From positions 186,001 to 250,000 of the forward strand of contig CAVWGG010000011.1 of the NCBI GenBank assembly GCA_963754535.1: DNA of 64,000 nt. The letters run 5' to 3'. Below the pieces are notes generated by a model. It had not been told where the DNA came from and made no database searches. It saw only the letters and a list, made by a program, of their open reading frames with translations. Positions 43,868 to 53,045 of the stretch are shown here, piece after piece. Made by a program: the position numbers and the translations under genes. Each line of letters opens with the position of its first letter. The first letter of the stretch is position 1. This stretch comes from RPQJ01 sp963754535 (GTDB taxonomy: Bacteria > Pseudomonadota > Gammaproteobacteria > Steroidobacterales > Steroidobacteraceae).

Positions 43868-45565
43868 TCACGGCAGTCGGCGTACCTCACCGCGACCGCG
43901 CGGGTCCGATGCGGCATCCCACCCTGCCGGGGTACGCACGATGAGTTGCACGTCACCTAACGGCCATTCGTGCGGCTCCACCATGTAACCCCGCTGGCGC
44001 AATGCTGCCTGGGTGGCGGGCGGGAATGCGCCGTCGTAGGTAATGAGATTGGCCGGCACGCCCTGGTGATGAAACCGCGGCTCGGACACCGACTGCTGTG
44101 CCGTCAGGCTGAAGTCGACGACGTCGACCACGACCTGGAAGACGCCGGTGATGATCGTCGAGCCACCCATCGAGCCCACGACCATCGCGACCTTGCCTGC
44201 GCGGTCGACCATGATCGTCGGCGACATCGACGACAACATGCGCTTGCCGGGCTGGATCGCGTTGGCGTCGCCACCGAGCATTCCGTACACGTTCGGCACG
44301 CCGGCCTTGGCGCTGAAGTCGTCCATCTCGTTGTTGAGCAGGAAGCCGGCGCCAGGAACGACCACGCCGCTGCCGAAATCTGCATTCAGCGTGTACGTGT
44401 TGGCGACGGCGTTGCCCCAGCGATCGACGATTGAATAGTGCGTCGTGTGGCGCGGTTCGGCGAGGCCTGGACCGACGCTGTGCGCCGGAGAAATCGCTCT
44501 GGCATCGATGCTGGCGGCGCGCTCGCGGATGTAGCTGGGATCCACCAGCCGGTCGATCGGCACGTTGACGAAATCGGCGTCGCCTGCGTATTCGGCGCGA
44601 TCGGCATAGACGCGCTTGGCGATCTCCGCCACCAGGTGCACGTATTGCGGCGAGTTGTGTGCCACGCCCTCGAAGTCGGTGGCTCGCGCATCCTTCATCC
44701 CCAGGAACTGCAGCAGCGCAAAACCGCCGGAACTCGGCGGCGGCGACGACAGCAGGGTCTGGTCGCGCCACGTGCTGCGCAGCGGTTCGCGCCACACGGC
44801 GCGATAGGTGCGCAGGTCCTGCGGCGTGAGCAGACCGCCACCGCGCTGCATCTCCCGTGCGATCAGGTCGGCCGTCTCGCCCTCGTAAAAACCGGCTGGG
44901 CCGGACTCCTGGATGCGCTTCAACGCCGCGGCGAGTTCGGGCTGCCGGAACGACTCACCGCTGCGAAGACCGCCAAAGTACTGCGCGAAATTGGTGTTCG
45001 CGAAGCGTGGCTGTTCGGCCGTGGCCCGCTCAGCGAGCAGCGGTGGTACCGGGAACCCGCGCTCCGCCAGCTGTACCGCCGGCTCGATCACGTCTCGCCA
45101 CGGCAGTCTGCCGTAGCGCTGATGCGCTTCCCAAAGGCCTGCCACGGTGCCGGGCACGCCAACGGCACGGTGTCCGGTCAGGCTCAGGCCCTCGATCACC
45201 TCACCCTTGGCATCGAGATACATGTCGCGCGTCGCGGCCGCGGGGGCCGTCTCGCGGTAGTCCAGGAACTTCGCGGCGCCATCCACGTAGACCAGCATGA
45301 AGCCGCCACCGCCGAGGTTGCCGGCTTCCGGGTAGGTCACGGCCAGGACCAGGGCGCCTGCCACGGCGGCATCGACGGCGTTGCCGCCCGCGGCGAGCAT
45401 GTTCGCGGCGACGTCGGCACTGAAGGAATCGGGCATCGCAACGGTGCCGCCCATACCCGTCGATGCGGCCATCGGCGCCGACGGCGGTTGCGGCGTGGGG
45501 GTGACTGCGCAAGCAGACAGCGCAGCGACGAAGGCGAGCAGCAGCGAGCGGCGATGCGGGTTCAT
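43868..45565 (-). CDS. ggt: gamma-glutamyltransferase
   Basis: Self-cleaving enzyme that removes or transfers the gamma-glutamyl group of glutathione in the cell envelope. The 565-residue precursor has a lipoprotein signal ending in the lipobox LSAC (Cys19). The large-subunit core contains GGNAVDAAVAGALVLAV and GGGGFMLVY; autocleavage is expected before Thr374 in PRHTTHYSIVD, followed by GNAVANTYTLNADFGSGV and the small-subunit pocket (MLSSMSPTIM, GSMGGSTIITGVFQV). Outer- or inner-membrane anchoring through Cys19 is inferred. It is transcribed away from the alcohol dehydrogenase gene. Confidence 0.94.
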   Translation of the reverse strand: MNPHRRSLLLAFVAALSACAVTPTPQPPSAPMAASTGMGGTVAMPDSFSADVAANMLAAGGNAVDAAVAGALVLAVTYPEAGNLGGGGFMLVYVDGAAKFLDYRETAPAAATRDMYLDAKGEVIEGLSLTGHRAVGVPGTVAGLWEAHQRYGRLPWRDVIEPAVQLAERGFPVPPLLAERATAEQPRFANTNFAQYFGGLRSGESFRQPELAAALKRIQESGPAGFYEGETADLIAREMQRGGGLLTPQDLRTYRAVWREPLRSTWRDQTLLSSPPPSSGGFALLQFLGMKDARATDFEGVAHNSPQYVHLVAEIAKRVYADRAEYAGDADFVNVPIDRLVDPSYIRERAASIDARAISPAHSVGPGLAEPRHTTHYSIVDRWGNAVANTYTLNADFGSGVVVPGAGFLLNNEMDDFSAKAGVPNVYGMLGGDANAIQPGKRMLSSMSPTIMVDRAGKVAMVVGSMGGSTIITGVFQVVVDVVDFSLTAQQSVSEPRFHHQGVPANLITYDGAFPPATQAALRQRGYMVEPHEWPLGDVQLIVRTPAGWDAASDPRGRGEVRRLP

Positions 45566-45654
45566 GCGACATCCAGCAGGGTGGGCAGGGGCGAAATCCT
45601 AACGCAGCAGCGACGGCCACTGCCCATGCTTCGGGTGTCTGCCGTGCGCCTGTC

Positions 45655-45660
45655 TATAAT
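45655..45660 (+). promoter_or_regulatory. candidate -10 element of the alcohol dehydrogenase gene
   Basis: TATAAT at 45655-45660 lies 32 bases before the ATG at 45693 in the divergent ggt/adh gap. No good -35 is seen; TTCGGG at 45630 with 19-base spacing is the nearest candidate. Confidence 0.4.
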
Positions 45661-45692
45661 CGGGAAAATGCCTACGCTCCGCAGGAATACCA

Positions 45693-46760
45693 ATGGCCAA
45701 CGCGACCGCTGAACCAACCCCTTGCCGTGGCTACGCGGCAGCCGCTGCCGGGAGCCCGCTGGCTCCCCATGCCTTCACCCGGCGGGCGCTGCGCGACAAC
45801 GACGTGCGTATCGACATCCGCTATTGCGGAGTCTGCCACTCCGACCTGCACCAGGCGCGCAACGACTGGCGCAACACGGTCTATCCCTGCATCCCCGGTC
45901 ACGAAATCGTCGGGCAGGTCGCGGCCGTCGGCCCGTCGGTGAAGCGCTACAAGGCGGGCGACTGGGTCGCGGTCGGTTGCCTGGTCGACAGCTGCAGGGA
46001 CTGCAGCGAATGCAATGCGGGCCGCGAAGTGTTCTGCCAGAAGGGTGCCACGCTCACGTACAACGGCAAGGATCGGCAGACGGGTGAAACCACGTTTGGC
46101 GGTTATTCGTCACACATCGTCGTGCGCGAGGAGTTCGTGCTGCGCATGCCGGACGGTCTCGACCCTGCGCGTTCGGCGCCGCTGCTCTGCGCCGGCATCA
46201 CCACCTATTCGCCGCTCAGGCACTGGAAGGTCGGGCCGGGTTCGAAGGTGGCGGTGGCGGGTCTCGGCGGTCTCGGTCACATGGGCGTGAAGCTTGCGAA
46301 CGCCATGGGTGCTGAAGTGACGGTGCTCACGCGTTCCGCGGCCAAGGCCGACGAGGCGAAGGCGCTTGGCGCCCACCACGTGCTGCTTTCGTCCGACCCC
46401 GACGCGATGAAGCGTGCGACCGGCTGGTTCGATTTCGTGCTCGACACGATTCCCGTGGTGCACGAACTCGATCCGTACCTGCGGCTCGTCCGCACCCACG
46501 GCGCACTGGTGCTCGTCGGCGTCATCGACACGATTCCGGCGTTCAGCAGCCGCCTCCTCATCGGCGGACGCAAGACGCTCTCGGGCTCGGCGATCGGCGG
46601 CATTCCCGAGACCCAGGAGCTGCTCGACTTCTGTGCGGCGAAGGGCATCGTCGCCGACTGCGAGATGACCACGATGCCGCGGATCAACGAAGCCTTCGAG
46701 CGCATGGAAAAAGGCGACGTCCGTTACCGTTTCGTCGTCGACATGCAGACACTCGGGTGA
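45693..46760 (+). CDS. zinc-dependent NAD(P)-alcohol dehydrogenase (YahK/cinnamyl-alcohol dehydrogenase type)
   Basis: Medium-chain dehydrogenase of 355 residues that would reduce aldehydes or oxidise primary alcohols. Catalytic zinc ligands are Cys45 (CGVCHSDLHQ) and His70-Glu71 (IPGHEIVG); the structural zinc site has Cys101, Cys104, Cys107 and Cys115. The cofactor fold is VAVAGLGGLGHMGVKLANAM, and the following SAAKADEAKALGAHHV fits an NADP-preferring YahK-type enzyme. Start ATG at 45693 has an AGGA ribosome site. The next gene begins nine bases after its stop. Confidence 0.9.
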   Translation: MANATAEPTPCRGYAAAAAGSPLAPHAFTRRALRDNDVRIDIRYCGVCHSDLHQARNDWRNTVYPCIPGHEIVGQVAAVGPSVKRYKAGDWVAVGCLVDSCRDCSECNAGREVFCQKGATLTYNGKDRQTGETTFGGYSSHIVVREEFVLRMPDGLDPARSAPLLCAGITTYSPLRHWKVGPGSKVAVAGLGGLGHMGVKLANAMGAEVTVLTRSAAKADEAKALGAHHVLLSSDPDAMKRATGWFDFVLDTIPVVHELDPYLRLVRTHGALVLVGVIDTIPAFSSRLLIGGRKTLSGSAIGGIPETQELLDFCAAKGIVADCEMTTMPRINEAFERMEKGDVRYRFVVDMQTLG

Positions 46761-46769
46761 TCCGTCGCG

Positions 46770-47828
46770 ATGATCGTTTCCACGACACTGACGGGCAGTA
46801 ATGCCGACATCATCGGCGACGCGCTGGCTTCCGTGCTGCAGCAGGTCGACCGTTGCATCGTGATCGACACGGGGGCGAAGGATGACACCATCGACGTTGC
46901 GCGCCGCGTGGCGGGCGACAAACTGCTGCTGAGCGAGTTTCCCTGGAAGAATGATTTCGCCGCGGCGAGAAATTTCGCACTCGAGGCCGCGGCAGAAGCG
47001 GGCGCAGCGTGGGCTGTCACGCTCGACACGGACGAGCGACTGCTGTTCGACCGGGACTTCGACCTGGCTCGCGCCCTGGCTCGCACGCAGGCACAGGTCT
47101 GCATGGTGGTCGACGACGTCGGCAGCTATTCGAAAGAACGCATCGTGCGCGTGCCCGCGAAAGTGCGCTGGGAAGGCCCGACGCATGAATGCCTCATGGG
47201 GCGCACGACCGCCGAGACGCTGATCCTGCGCGGTGTCCGCTTCCACGAACTGCCGAAGGACCCCGAAGGCACCCGACGCAAGTTCGAACGCGACGTGGCG
47301 ATCCTCAAGCGCTACACGAAGCAGCATGCGAAGCAGGCACGGTGGTTCTACTACCTCGGCGCCTCGCACAAGCACCTCGGCGAGTTCGCGGCCGCGATCG
47401 ATGCGTTCCGCACCTGTGCCGAACTGCGCGGCTGGGAAGAGGAGGGGGCGTGGGCATGCTACGGCGCCGCCGAATGCTGTTGCAGCCTGCTGCGCTGGCT
47501 CGACGCGGTGCAGTTCTGTGCCGCGGGCTTAGGCATCCGCCCCGCCACGGCCGAACTCGCCTGGCTCGCGGGATTCGCGTCGTACAAGGCCCAGCGTTAC
47601 GACGATGCCGTGGCCTGGTCGAACATGGCGATCGCCAACGGACTGTTCAGGGGCCGTGGCGCGCAGTTCGAGCGCATCAGCTTCCGGCATCCACCCGGGC
47701 TGTACGAAGGCCCGTTCGACGTGCTCCGTTGGGCGTACAAGGCCATGGGTAACGAGAAGGCTGCAGCGGAAGCGCTCCGTGATTACGAGCGCGCCAAGCG
47801 TGCGCGCGAGACCGCGCCGGCAACTTGA
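46770..47828 (+). CDS. family 2 glycosyltransferase with C-terminal TPR-like region
   Basis: Cytoplasmic 352-residue protein. The N-terminal half is a GT2 fold: TTLTGSNADIIGDALASVL, then VIDTGAKDDTIDVAR, WKNDFAAARNFALEAAAEAG and the DxD-type motif VTLDTDERLLFD. The C-terminal half (from about residue 185) is all-helical with repeats such as WFYYLGASHKHLGEFAAAID and AWLAGFASYKAQRYDDAVAW, typical of TPR units. Acceptor and sugar are unknown. It follows the dehydrogenase gene by nine bases, which suggests co-transcription but no shared pathway that I can see. Confidence 0.82.
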   Translation: MIVSTTLTGSNADIIGDALASVLQQVDRCIVIDTGAKDDTIDVARRVAGDKLLLSEFPWKNDFAAARNFALEAAAEAGAAWAVTLDTDERLLFDRDFDLARALARTQAQVCMVVDDVGSYSKERIVRVPAKVRWEGPTHECLMGRTTAETLILRGVRFHELPKDPEGTRRKFERDVAILKRYTKQHAKQARWFYYLGASHKHLGEFAAAIDAFRTCAELRGWEEEGAWACYGAAECCCSLLRWLDAVQFCAAGLGIRPATAELAWLAGFASYKAQRYDDAVAWSNMAIANGLFRGRGAQFERISFRHPPGLYEGPFDVLRWAYKAMGNEKAAAEALRDYERAKRARETAPAT

Positions 47829-47846
47829 GCATGGTGCAGGGGGGGT

Positions 47847-48920
47847 ATGAAAAAATACAAGGTCGTGCAATGGGCCACCGGCGGCATGGGCAAGAACTGC
47901 CTGCGCGCCGTGATCGATCACCCGGCGATGGAACTCGTGGGCGTCTACGTTTACGGCGCCGACAAGGAAGGCAAGGACGCGGGGACCATCGCACGACGCG
48001 AACCCACCGGCGTCCTCGCGACGCGCAACGTCGATGACATCCTGGCGCTGGACGCGGACGTCGTCATCCACGCCGCGCGGCTCGCGCCGCCTTACGGTTC
48101 GCACGATGGGGACATCCTGCGCCTGCTGGCTGCCGGCAAGAACGTCATCAGCATCAATGGTTACAGCCGGCCGCAGCATTGGGCTGGCGAGCGGCTTGCG
48201 GCGCTGGAAGCAGCGTGCAGGAAGGGCGGGACGTCGCTGATCGGCGCGGGCCTGAATCCGGGCTATGCCGGCGAGCAACTTGCCGTCGTCGCGACGGGTG
48301 TGTGCACGGAAGTCGATCACATCGAAGTCATCGAGAGCGTGGATTGCCGGGGCGTGCGCAGCCCGGACTACGTGTTCAAGATTCTCGGCTTCGGCACCGA
48401 ACCGGGCAGCGTCAACCCGAACGATCCGGACTGGGGCCCGTCGTCGTCCCTCAACGGGATGTATGCGGAAGTCCTGTCCACCATGGCAGAGCGCCTGGGG
48501 ATGCCGCTCGAGCGCGTGGACACCGAGCACCGCGTATTCCCGGCGTCGACGGACCTGCAGATCGGAGCGGGACGCATCCCACAGGGGCGCGTCAGCCACT
48601 TCAACTGGCGTTGGCGCGGAATCGTGCAGGGGTCGCCGCGTCTCACCATGTCCATTCACTGGTACATGGAGACGGCACACCTCGACGACCCGCACCCGCC
48701 GCTGTGGCGAGTCCACGTGCAGGGGCAGCCCGGCTTGCGCATCTCGCTCGACATGGAGAAGCGGGCAGGCGACACGTCACCGACCTCGGCCGAGCAGATT
48801 GCCGTGGCCGGTACGGTCATCAATGCGATTCCGATCGTGTGCGCCGCCCCGCCCGGCATCGTGACGCGGCCACTGGCCACGCCGTTCAGCTGGGGCCTGG
48901 CTCACCCGCAGGAGCCGTGA
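47847..48920 (+). CDS. NAD(P)-binding dihydrodipicolinate reductase-like oxidoreductase
   Basis: Cytoplasmic 357-residue protein with an N-terminal Rossmann fold (YKVVQWATGGMGKNCLRAVI) followed by a DapB-like or diaminopentanoate-dehydrogenase-like substrate domain (GTSLIGAGLNPGYAGEQLAV). Members with this sequence are usually annotated only by fold, and the substrate is unknown. The gene starts with ATG at 47847 after a GGGGGG stretch, 18 bases downstream of the glycosyltransferase gene, and overlaps the glutathione peroxidase start by four bases (GTGA). Confidence 0.78.
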   Translation: MKKYKVVQWATGGMGKNCLRAVIDHPAMELVGVYVYGADKEGKDAGTIARREPTGVLATRNVDDILALDADVVIHAARLAPPYGSHDGDILRLLAAGKNVISINGYSRPQHWAGERLAALEAACRKGGTSLIGAGLNPGYAGEQLAVVATGVCTEVDHIEVIESVDCRGVRSPDYVFKILGFGTEPGSVNPNDPDWGPSSSLNGMYAEVLSTMAERLGMPLERVDTEHRVFPASTDLQIGAGRIPQGRVSHFNWRWRGIVQGSPRLTMSIHWYMETAHLDDPHPPLWRVHVQGQPGLRISLDMEKRAGDTSPTSAEQIAVAGTVINAIPIVCAAPPGIVTRPLATPFSWGLAHPQEP

Positions 48921-49477
48921 GCGGATCCTTTCGCGCACTGTCGACCGCATTCGTGCTCGCTGCGGGCCTGCTGCTTGGAAGTCACGCAGCGCTGGCCGAC
49001 CAGTGCGCGGCGTATCTCGACCACGACTTCAAGAAGCTGCGCTCCCAGGACAGCGTCAACCTTTGCCAGGAGCACGCCGGCAAGCCGATGCTGATCGTGA
49101 ACACGGCCAGCCACTGCGGTTTCACCTCGCAGTTCGAGGGTCTCGAGGCCCTGCACCAGAAATACAGGGATCGCGGCCTGGTCGTGGTCGGATTCCCCTC
49201 GGACGACTTCAAGCAGGAGGCCAGGGACGAAGCGGAGACGGCGGAGATCTGCTTCATCAATTACGGCGTGACGTTCACCATGCTTGCCCCGACACCGGTC
49301 AAGGGCCGGGACGCGAACCCCGTGTTCGCGGAGCTTGGGCGAAAGACGTCCGAGCCGAGCTGGAACTGCAACAAGTACCTGGTCAGTGCGGACGGCAAGC
49401 GCGTGCAGCACTTTGACAGCAAGGTCAAACCGGAGTCCGCGCAAATCAACGCGGCAATCGAACAACTGCTCAAGTAA
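48917..49477 (+). CDS. exported glutathione peroxidase
   Basis: Thiol peroxidase of the glutathione peroxidase family, 186 residues with a signal peptide (FRALSTAFVLAAGLLLGSH, cleavage after ALA). The peroxidatic Cys67 lies in NTASHCGFTSQFEGLEAL, and the Trp of the active site in SEPSWNCNKYLV. A periplasmic location suggests thioredoxin-type reduction rather than glutathione. GTG at 48917 overlaps the upstream stop and has a GGAG ribosome site. The gene converges on the hydrogenase-like operon, 48 bases away. Confidence 0.88.
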   Translation: MSGSFRALSTAFVLAAGLLLGSHAALADQCAAYLDHDFKKLRSQDSVNLCQEHAGKPMLIVNTASHCGFTSQFEGLEALHQKYRDRGLVVVGFPSDDFKQEARDEAETAEICFINYGVTFTMLAPTPVKGRDANPVFAELGRKTSEPSWNCNKYLVSADGKRVQHFDSKVKPESAQINAAIEQLLK

Positions 49478-49525
49478 GGCGACCGGGCAGCCTGCAGCGC
49501 AGAGGGCAGGGCTCGACCTGCCGGT

Positions 49526-50041
49526 CTATTCGATGGGTCGTTTCGAAATCGCGGCCAGAATGCCAGCCAGGATGTGCGTCGGGGACGGCGGGCATCCCGG
49601 CACCTCGACGTCCACTGGTATCACGTTCGAGACGGCGCCGCAGCTGGCATAGCCGCTGCCGAAGATTCCGCCGCACGCTCCGCAATCACCCACGGCAACC
49701 ACCAGCTTGGGATCGGGCGTAGCGTCGTACGTGCGACGGAGCGCGACCTCCATGTGGCGCGACACCGGGCCTGTGACCAGCAGCAGGTCCGCATGGCGCG
49801 GACTGGCGACGAAGCGGATGCCGAGCGACTCGATGCTGTAGACCGGGTTGCCCAACGCGTGGATCTCGAGTTCGCAGCCATTGCACGAGCCCGCGTCCAC
49901 TTCGCGGATGCACAGCGCACGGCCGAGCACTTCGCGGATCCGCGATTCCAGCGCTTCGCGCACGCGCAGTTCGTCCGCCGGAGCCGGTGGGTCTTCGGTG
50001 ACGATGCCGGTCTTCAATATCTGTTGCAGTGTCCTGAGCAT
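49526..50041 (-). CDS. hyfI: NuoB/HyfI-like iron-sulfur subunit of an Ehr-type complex
   Basis: Small electron-transfer subunit, 171 residues, on the cytoplasmic arm. All four ligands of the N2-type 4Fe-4S cluster are kept: Cys53 and one of Cys56 (GSCNGCELEI), Cys120 (VGDCGACGG) and Cys150 (VPGCPPSP). It is the last gene of the six-gene minus-strand operon. The partner large subunit has lost its NiFe ligands, so this subunit probably passes electrons to or from quinone or an unknown acceptor; that is inference. Confidence 0.9.
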   Translation of the reverse strand: MLRTLQQILKTGIVTEDPPAPADELRVREALESRIREVLGRALCIREVDAGSCNGCELEIHALGNPVYSIESLGIRFVASPRHADLLLVTGPVSRHMEVALRRTYDATPDPKLVVAVGDCGACGGIFGSGYASCGAVSNVIPVDVEVPGCPPSPTHILAGILAAISKRPIE

Positions 50042-50050
50042 GGGCGTGGA

Positions 50051-51586
50051 TCAGAGATCGTGACCGCTGTACGACAAGTTGAACGACTTGTTGATGAGCG
50101 GGAAGTCGGGAACGATGTTGCCGATGATCGCGTGCTCGAGCGCGGGCCAGGTGTGCCAGGACGGGTCCTGCGGATGGCAGCGCAGGATGCTTCCGTTCGG
50201 CCCGGCCTCCAGGCCGACGATGACGGGCCCGCGCCACGCTTCGATCAACCCCACACCGACGTCGCCGGACTCCGGCACGCCAACCCCAACGGCATGCTCG
50301 CCGGACGGCACCGTCCGCAAGATTTGCCGCACGAGACGCAGCGATTCGAACAGTTCGTCGAAGCGGATGTTGACGCGCGCGAGCACGTCGCCATCCCGCT
50401 GGGCGCACCGGAGCACGTTGAGTTCGTCGTATGGCGCGCACGCGGCATCGACGCGCAGGTCGAGCAACTGACCGCTCGCGCGGCCGGCGAGGCCGACGAG
50501 CCCGAGCCAGTTGGCGAGTTCAGGCAGCACCGTGCCCGCGTCTGCGAAGCGGTCCCGCAGGCCGGTGTGTTCTGCATAAATGCCGCGCAGGACAGCGGCT
50601 TCAGTGGCGAGTTGGACCATGCACCCATCGAGCACAGCGGTGCCGTACGGAGCGAGGTCGTGGTGCGTGCCGCCAGGGACGACGAAGTCGAGCAGGTAGC
50701 GTCGTCCAAGCGCCTGTTCCGTGGCACGCAGCAGGCTTTCCTTCAGTCGCGAGAACTGCGCGAGCCCGAAGGCGAACCCTGCATCGTTGCCGAGCGCACC
50801 GAGGTCACCGAGGTGATTGGCGATGCGCTCCAGTTCGAGGGCCAGCGCGCGCAAGTGAGAAGCTCGCCGCGGCACCACGGTCGCCGTCATCTGTTCGAGC
50901 GCCTGGCAATAGGCCCATGCATAGGCCACGCCCGAATCACCGGACACCCGCGCCGCAAGGCGGTGTCCCTCGAGTATCGGCAACTCGGTGAAGCGACGCT
51001 CGATGCCCTTGTGCACGTAGCCCAGGCGTTCCTCGAGCCGCAGCACCTTCTCGCCCACCACGGAGAAACGGAAGTGCCCGGGCTCGATGATCCCGGCGTG
51101 CACCGGGCCGACGGGAATTTCATGGACGCCGTCGCCCTCGACCCGCACGAAGGCGTAATCGTCGATCGGTGACCGGGGCGGCGATGGCATCGCGTCGGCG
51201 GCCAAGGGGAACGCGTCCGCAGGCCAGGCCGCGTGCCGCAGCCATGGCCGGGTATCCCGGTCGGTCGAACGCAGGCCGCACAGGTCGAACACGGCCCGCT
51301 GCATGCGGCTGGCCGACGGGAACACGTCCTCGACGCCGGGGTACTGCCTGTTGCCCTCCGCGATCGGAACGCTGACCAGGAGTGCGCGTGGCGGTGCGAT
51401 GGCCACGGCATGAAGCGTGTCGCACTGGCCGACTCGATTCGTGCCCCAGAGCGCGAGCAATCGTCCGCCGGCGGCTGCAATGTCCTGCGCCAGGTCACGC
51501 CACTCGACCGGATCGACGACTAGCTGCGAGATCGCTGCTCCAGCGTGTGTCGACGTTGCCCGGGGCATCCAGCGCGAGAGACTCAC
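50051..51586 (-). CDS. hyfG: NuoCD/HyfG-like large subunit lacking NiFe ligands (Ehr-type)
   Basis: Fused NuoC-like (about 1-135) and NuoD-like (about 140-511) subunit of 511 residues from a GTG start. The hydrogenase ligand motif R-x-C-G-x-C is R213-V-S215-G-D-S218, and the C-terminal D-P-C-x-x-C is D474-P-S476-W-H-T479, so all four metal-ligand cysteines are replaced by Ser or Thr. The rest of the fold is well kept (PVGPVHAGIIEPGHFRF, RLEERLGYVHKGIERRF, ELERIANHLGDLGALGND). It therefore cannot hold a NiFe centre and fits the energy-converting hydrogenase-related (Ehr) class between complex I and group 4 hydrogenases. The reaction is unknown. Confidence 0.9.
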   Translation of the reverse strand: MSLSRWMPRATSTHAGAAISQLVVDPVEWRDLAQDIAAAGGRLLALWGTNRVGQCDTLHAVAIAPPRALLVSVPIAEGNRQYPGVEDVFPSASRMQRAVFDLCGLRSTDRDTRPWLRHAAWPADAFPLAADAMPSPPRSPIDDYAFVRVEGDGVHEIPVGPVHAGIIEPGHFRFSVVGEKVLRLEERLGYVHKGIERRFTELPILEGHRLAARVSGDSGVAYAWAYCQALEQMTATVVPRRASHLRALALELERIANHLGDLGALGNDAGFAFGLAQFSRLKESLLRATEQALGRRYLLDFVVPGGTHHDLAPYGTAVLDGCMVQLATEAAVLRGIYAEHTGLRDRFADAGTVLPELANWLGLVGLAGRASGQLLDLRVDAACAPYDELNVLRCAQRDGDVLARVNIRFDELFESLRLVRQILRTVPSGEHAVGVGVPESGDVGVGLIEAWRGPVIVGLEAGPNGSILRCHPQDPSWHTWPALEHAIIGNIVPDFPLINKSFNLSYSGHDL

Positions 51587-51587
51587 G

Positions 51588-53045
51588 TCATTGCCCCACG
51601 ATCATGCCGGCCGCTGCCCGGTACCAGTCGGCCAGGTAAGGCGGTATGTACAGGCCGAGGAGCAACACCAGCGCCAGGTGCGCGAACACCGGCAGCAGTG
51701 CAGGCTGATGTGGCAGTCGCTTCCCCGTCGATTGGCCGAGCACCATGGCTTGCACGCGGCTGAAGATCGCAGCGAACGCCACGCCCAAAGCCAGCAGCAG
51801 GATGGGCGTGGCCCACGGCTCCTGCTTCATCGCGGTCGTCAGGATCAGGAACTCGCTGGCGAACACGCCGAACGGCGGGAATCCAAGAATCGCGAGCGAG
51901 CCCAGCATCAGGCCCCAGCCGATCGTCGGATTGATTGACAGCAGTCCGCGGATGTCCTCGATCCGCTGCGAGCCCGCTTTCTGCGCCGCGTGGCCCACCG
52001 CGAAGAAAATGGCCGACTTGGTCAGCGAGTGCACGGTCATGTGCAGCAGGGCGGCAAAGTTGGCGACGGCTCCGCCCATGCCGAAGGCGAAGGCGATGAT
52101 GCCCATGTGCTCGATCGACGAGTACGCGAACAGCCGCTTGATGTCGCGCTGTCGCCAGAGGAACAGGGCGGACAGCACGACGGAGAGCAGGCCGAAGACC
52201 ATCAGGATCTTCGACGGCAGGGTCGACTGCAGCGCTCCTTCCACCAGGATCTTGCAGCGAACCACGGCGTACATCGCGACGTTGAGCAGCAGTCCCGACA
52301 GCACGGCGGACACGGGCGTCGGGCCTTCCGCATGCGCGTCCGGCAGCCAGTTGTGCAGGGGCGCAAGCCCGACCTTGGTGCCGTAGCCCACGAGCAGGAA
52401 GGCAAACGCCAATCCGAGCACCGTGGGCTCGAGTTCGCCTTTCACCGCCGCCAGGTGCGTCCACAGCAGTGCGCTGACGCCCTCGGCACCGAGGACCTTC
52501 TCCGCGGCGAAATACAGCAGGATCGTGCCGAACAGCGCTTGTGCGATGCCGACGCCGCAGAGGATGAAGTACTTCCATCCTGCCTCGAGGCTGGCCGGCG
52601 TCCGGTACAGCGTCACCAGCAGCACGGTCGACAGCGTCGCCGCCTCGAGCGCCACCCAGAGCAGGCCCATGTTGTTCGTGGTCAGCGCCACCAGCATCAT
52701 CGTCATGAAGAGCTGGTACATCGAGTGGTAGAGCCGCAGACGCCCCTGGCTCAGGCGTCCGTGCTCCATCTCGATCCGCATGTAGGGCCGCGAGAAGATC
52801 GACGTCGTCAGGCCCACGAAGGCGGTCAGAGTGACGAGGAACACGTTGAACGGGTCGAGGAAGAACTGCTCGTGCGCCGCGGTCAGGTTGCCCTCGTTGA
52901 TCACTCGCACGGTGACGGCCACTGCTGCAAGGAAGGTGCCGAAGCTCAAGGCGATGTTGATCTCGGCAGCGCGCGGGCGTGCGCCCCACACGGCGAGCAG
53001 CAAGGACCCGAGCAGCGGCGTCAGCAGGAGAACCGCAAATTCCAC
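51588..53045 (-). CDS. hyfF: HyfF/NuoN-like proton-pumping membrane subunit
   Basis: Antiporter-like inner-membrane subunit, 485 residues, about 14 membrane segments, from a GTG start directly after the hyfE stop. Landmarks are the conserved GTKVGLAPLHNWLPDAHAEG loop, the SGLLLNVAMYAVVR segment and KRLFAYSSIEHMGIIAFAFG, all diagnostic of Mrp/NuoLMN-type subunits. It likely translocates protons or sodium. It overlaps nothing but sits one base from hyfG. Confidence 0.92.
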   Translation of the reverse strand: MEFAVLLLTPLLGSLLLAVWGARPRAAEINIALSFGTFLAAVAVTVRVINEGNLTAAHEQFFLDPFNVFLVTLTAFVGLTTSIFSRPYMRIEMEHGRLSQGRLRLYHSMYQLFMTMMLVALTTNNMGLLWVALEAATLSTVLLVTLYRTPASLEAGWKYFILCGVGIAQALFGTILLYFAAEKVLGAEGVSALLWTHLAAVKGELEPTVLGLAFAFLLVGYGTKVGLAPLHNWLPDAHAEGPTPVSAVLSGLLLNVAMYAVVRCKILVEGALQSTLPSKILMVFGLLSVVLSALFLWRQRDIKRLFAYSSIEHMGIIAFAFGMGGAVANFAALLHMTVHSLTKSAIFFAVGHAAQKAGSQRIEDIRGLLSINPTIGWGLMLGSLAILGFPPFGVFASEFLILTTAMKQEPWATPILLLALGVAFAAIFSRVQAMVLGQSTGKRLPHQPALLPVFAHLALVLLLGLYIPPYLADWYRAAAGMIVGQ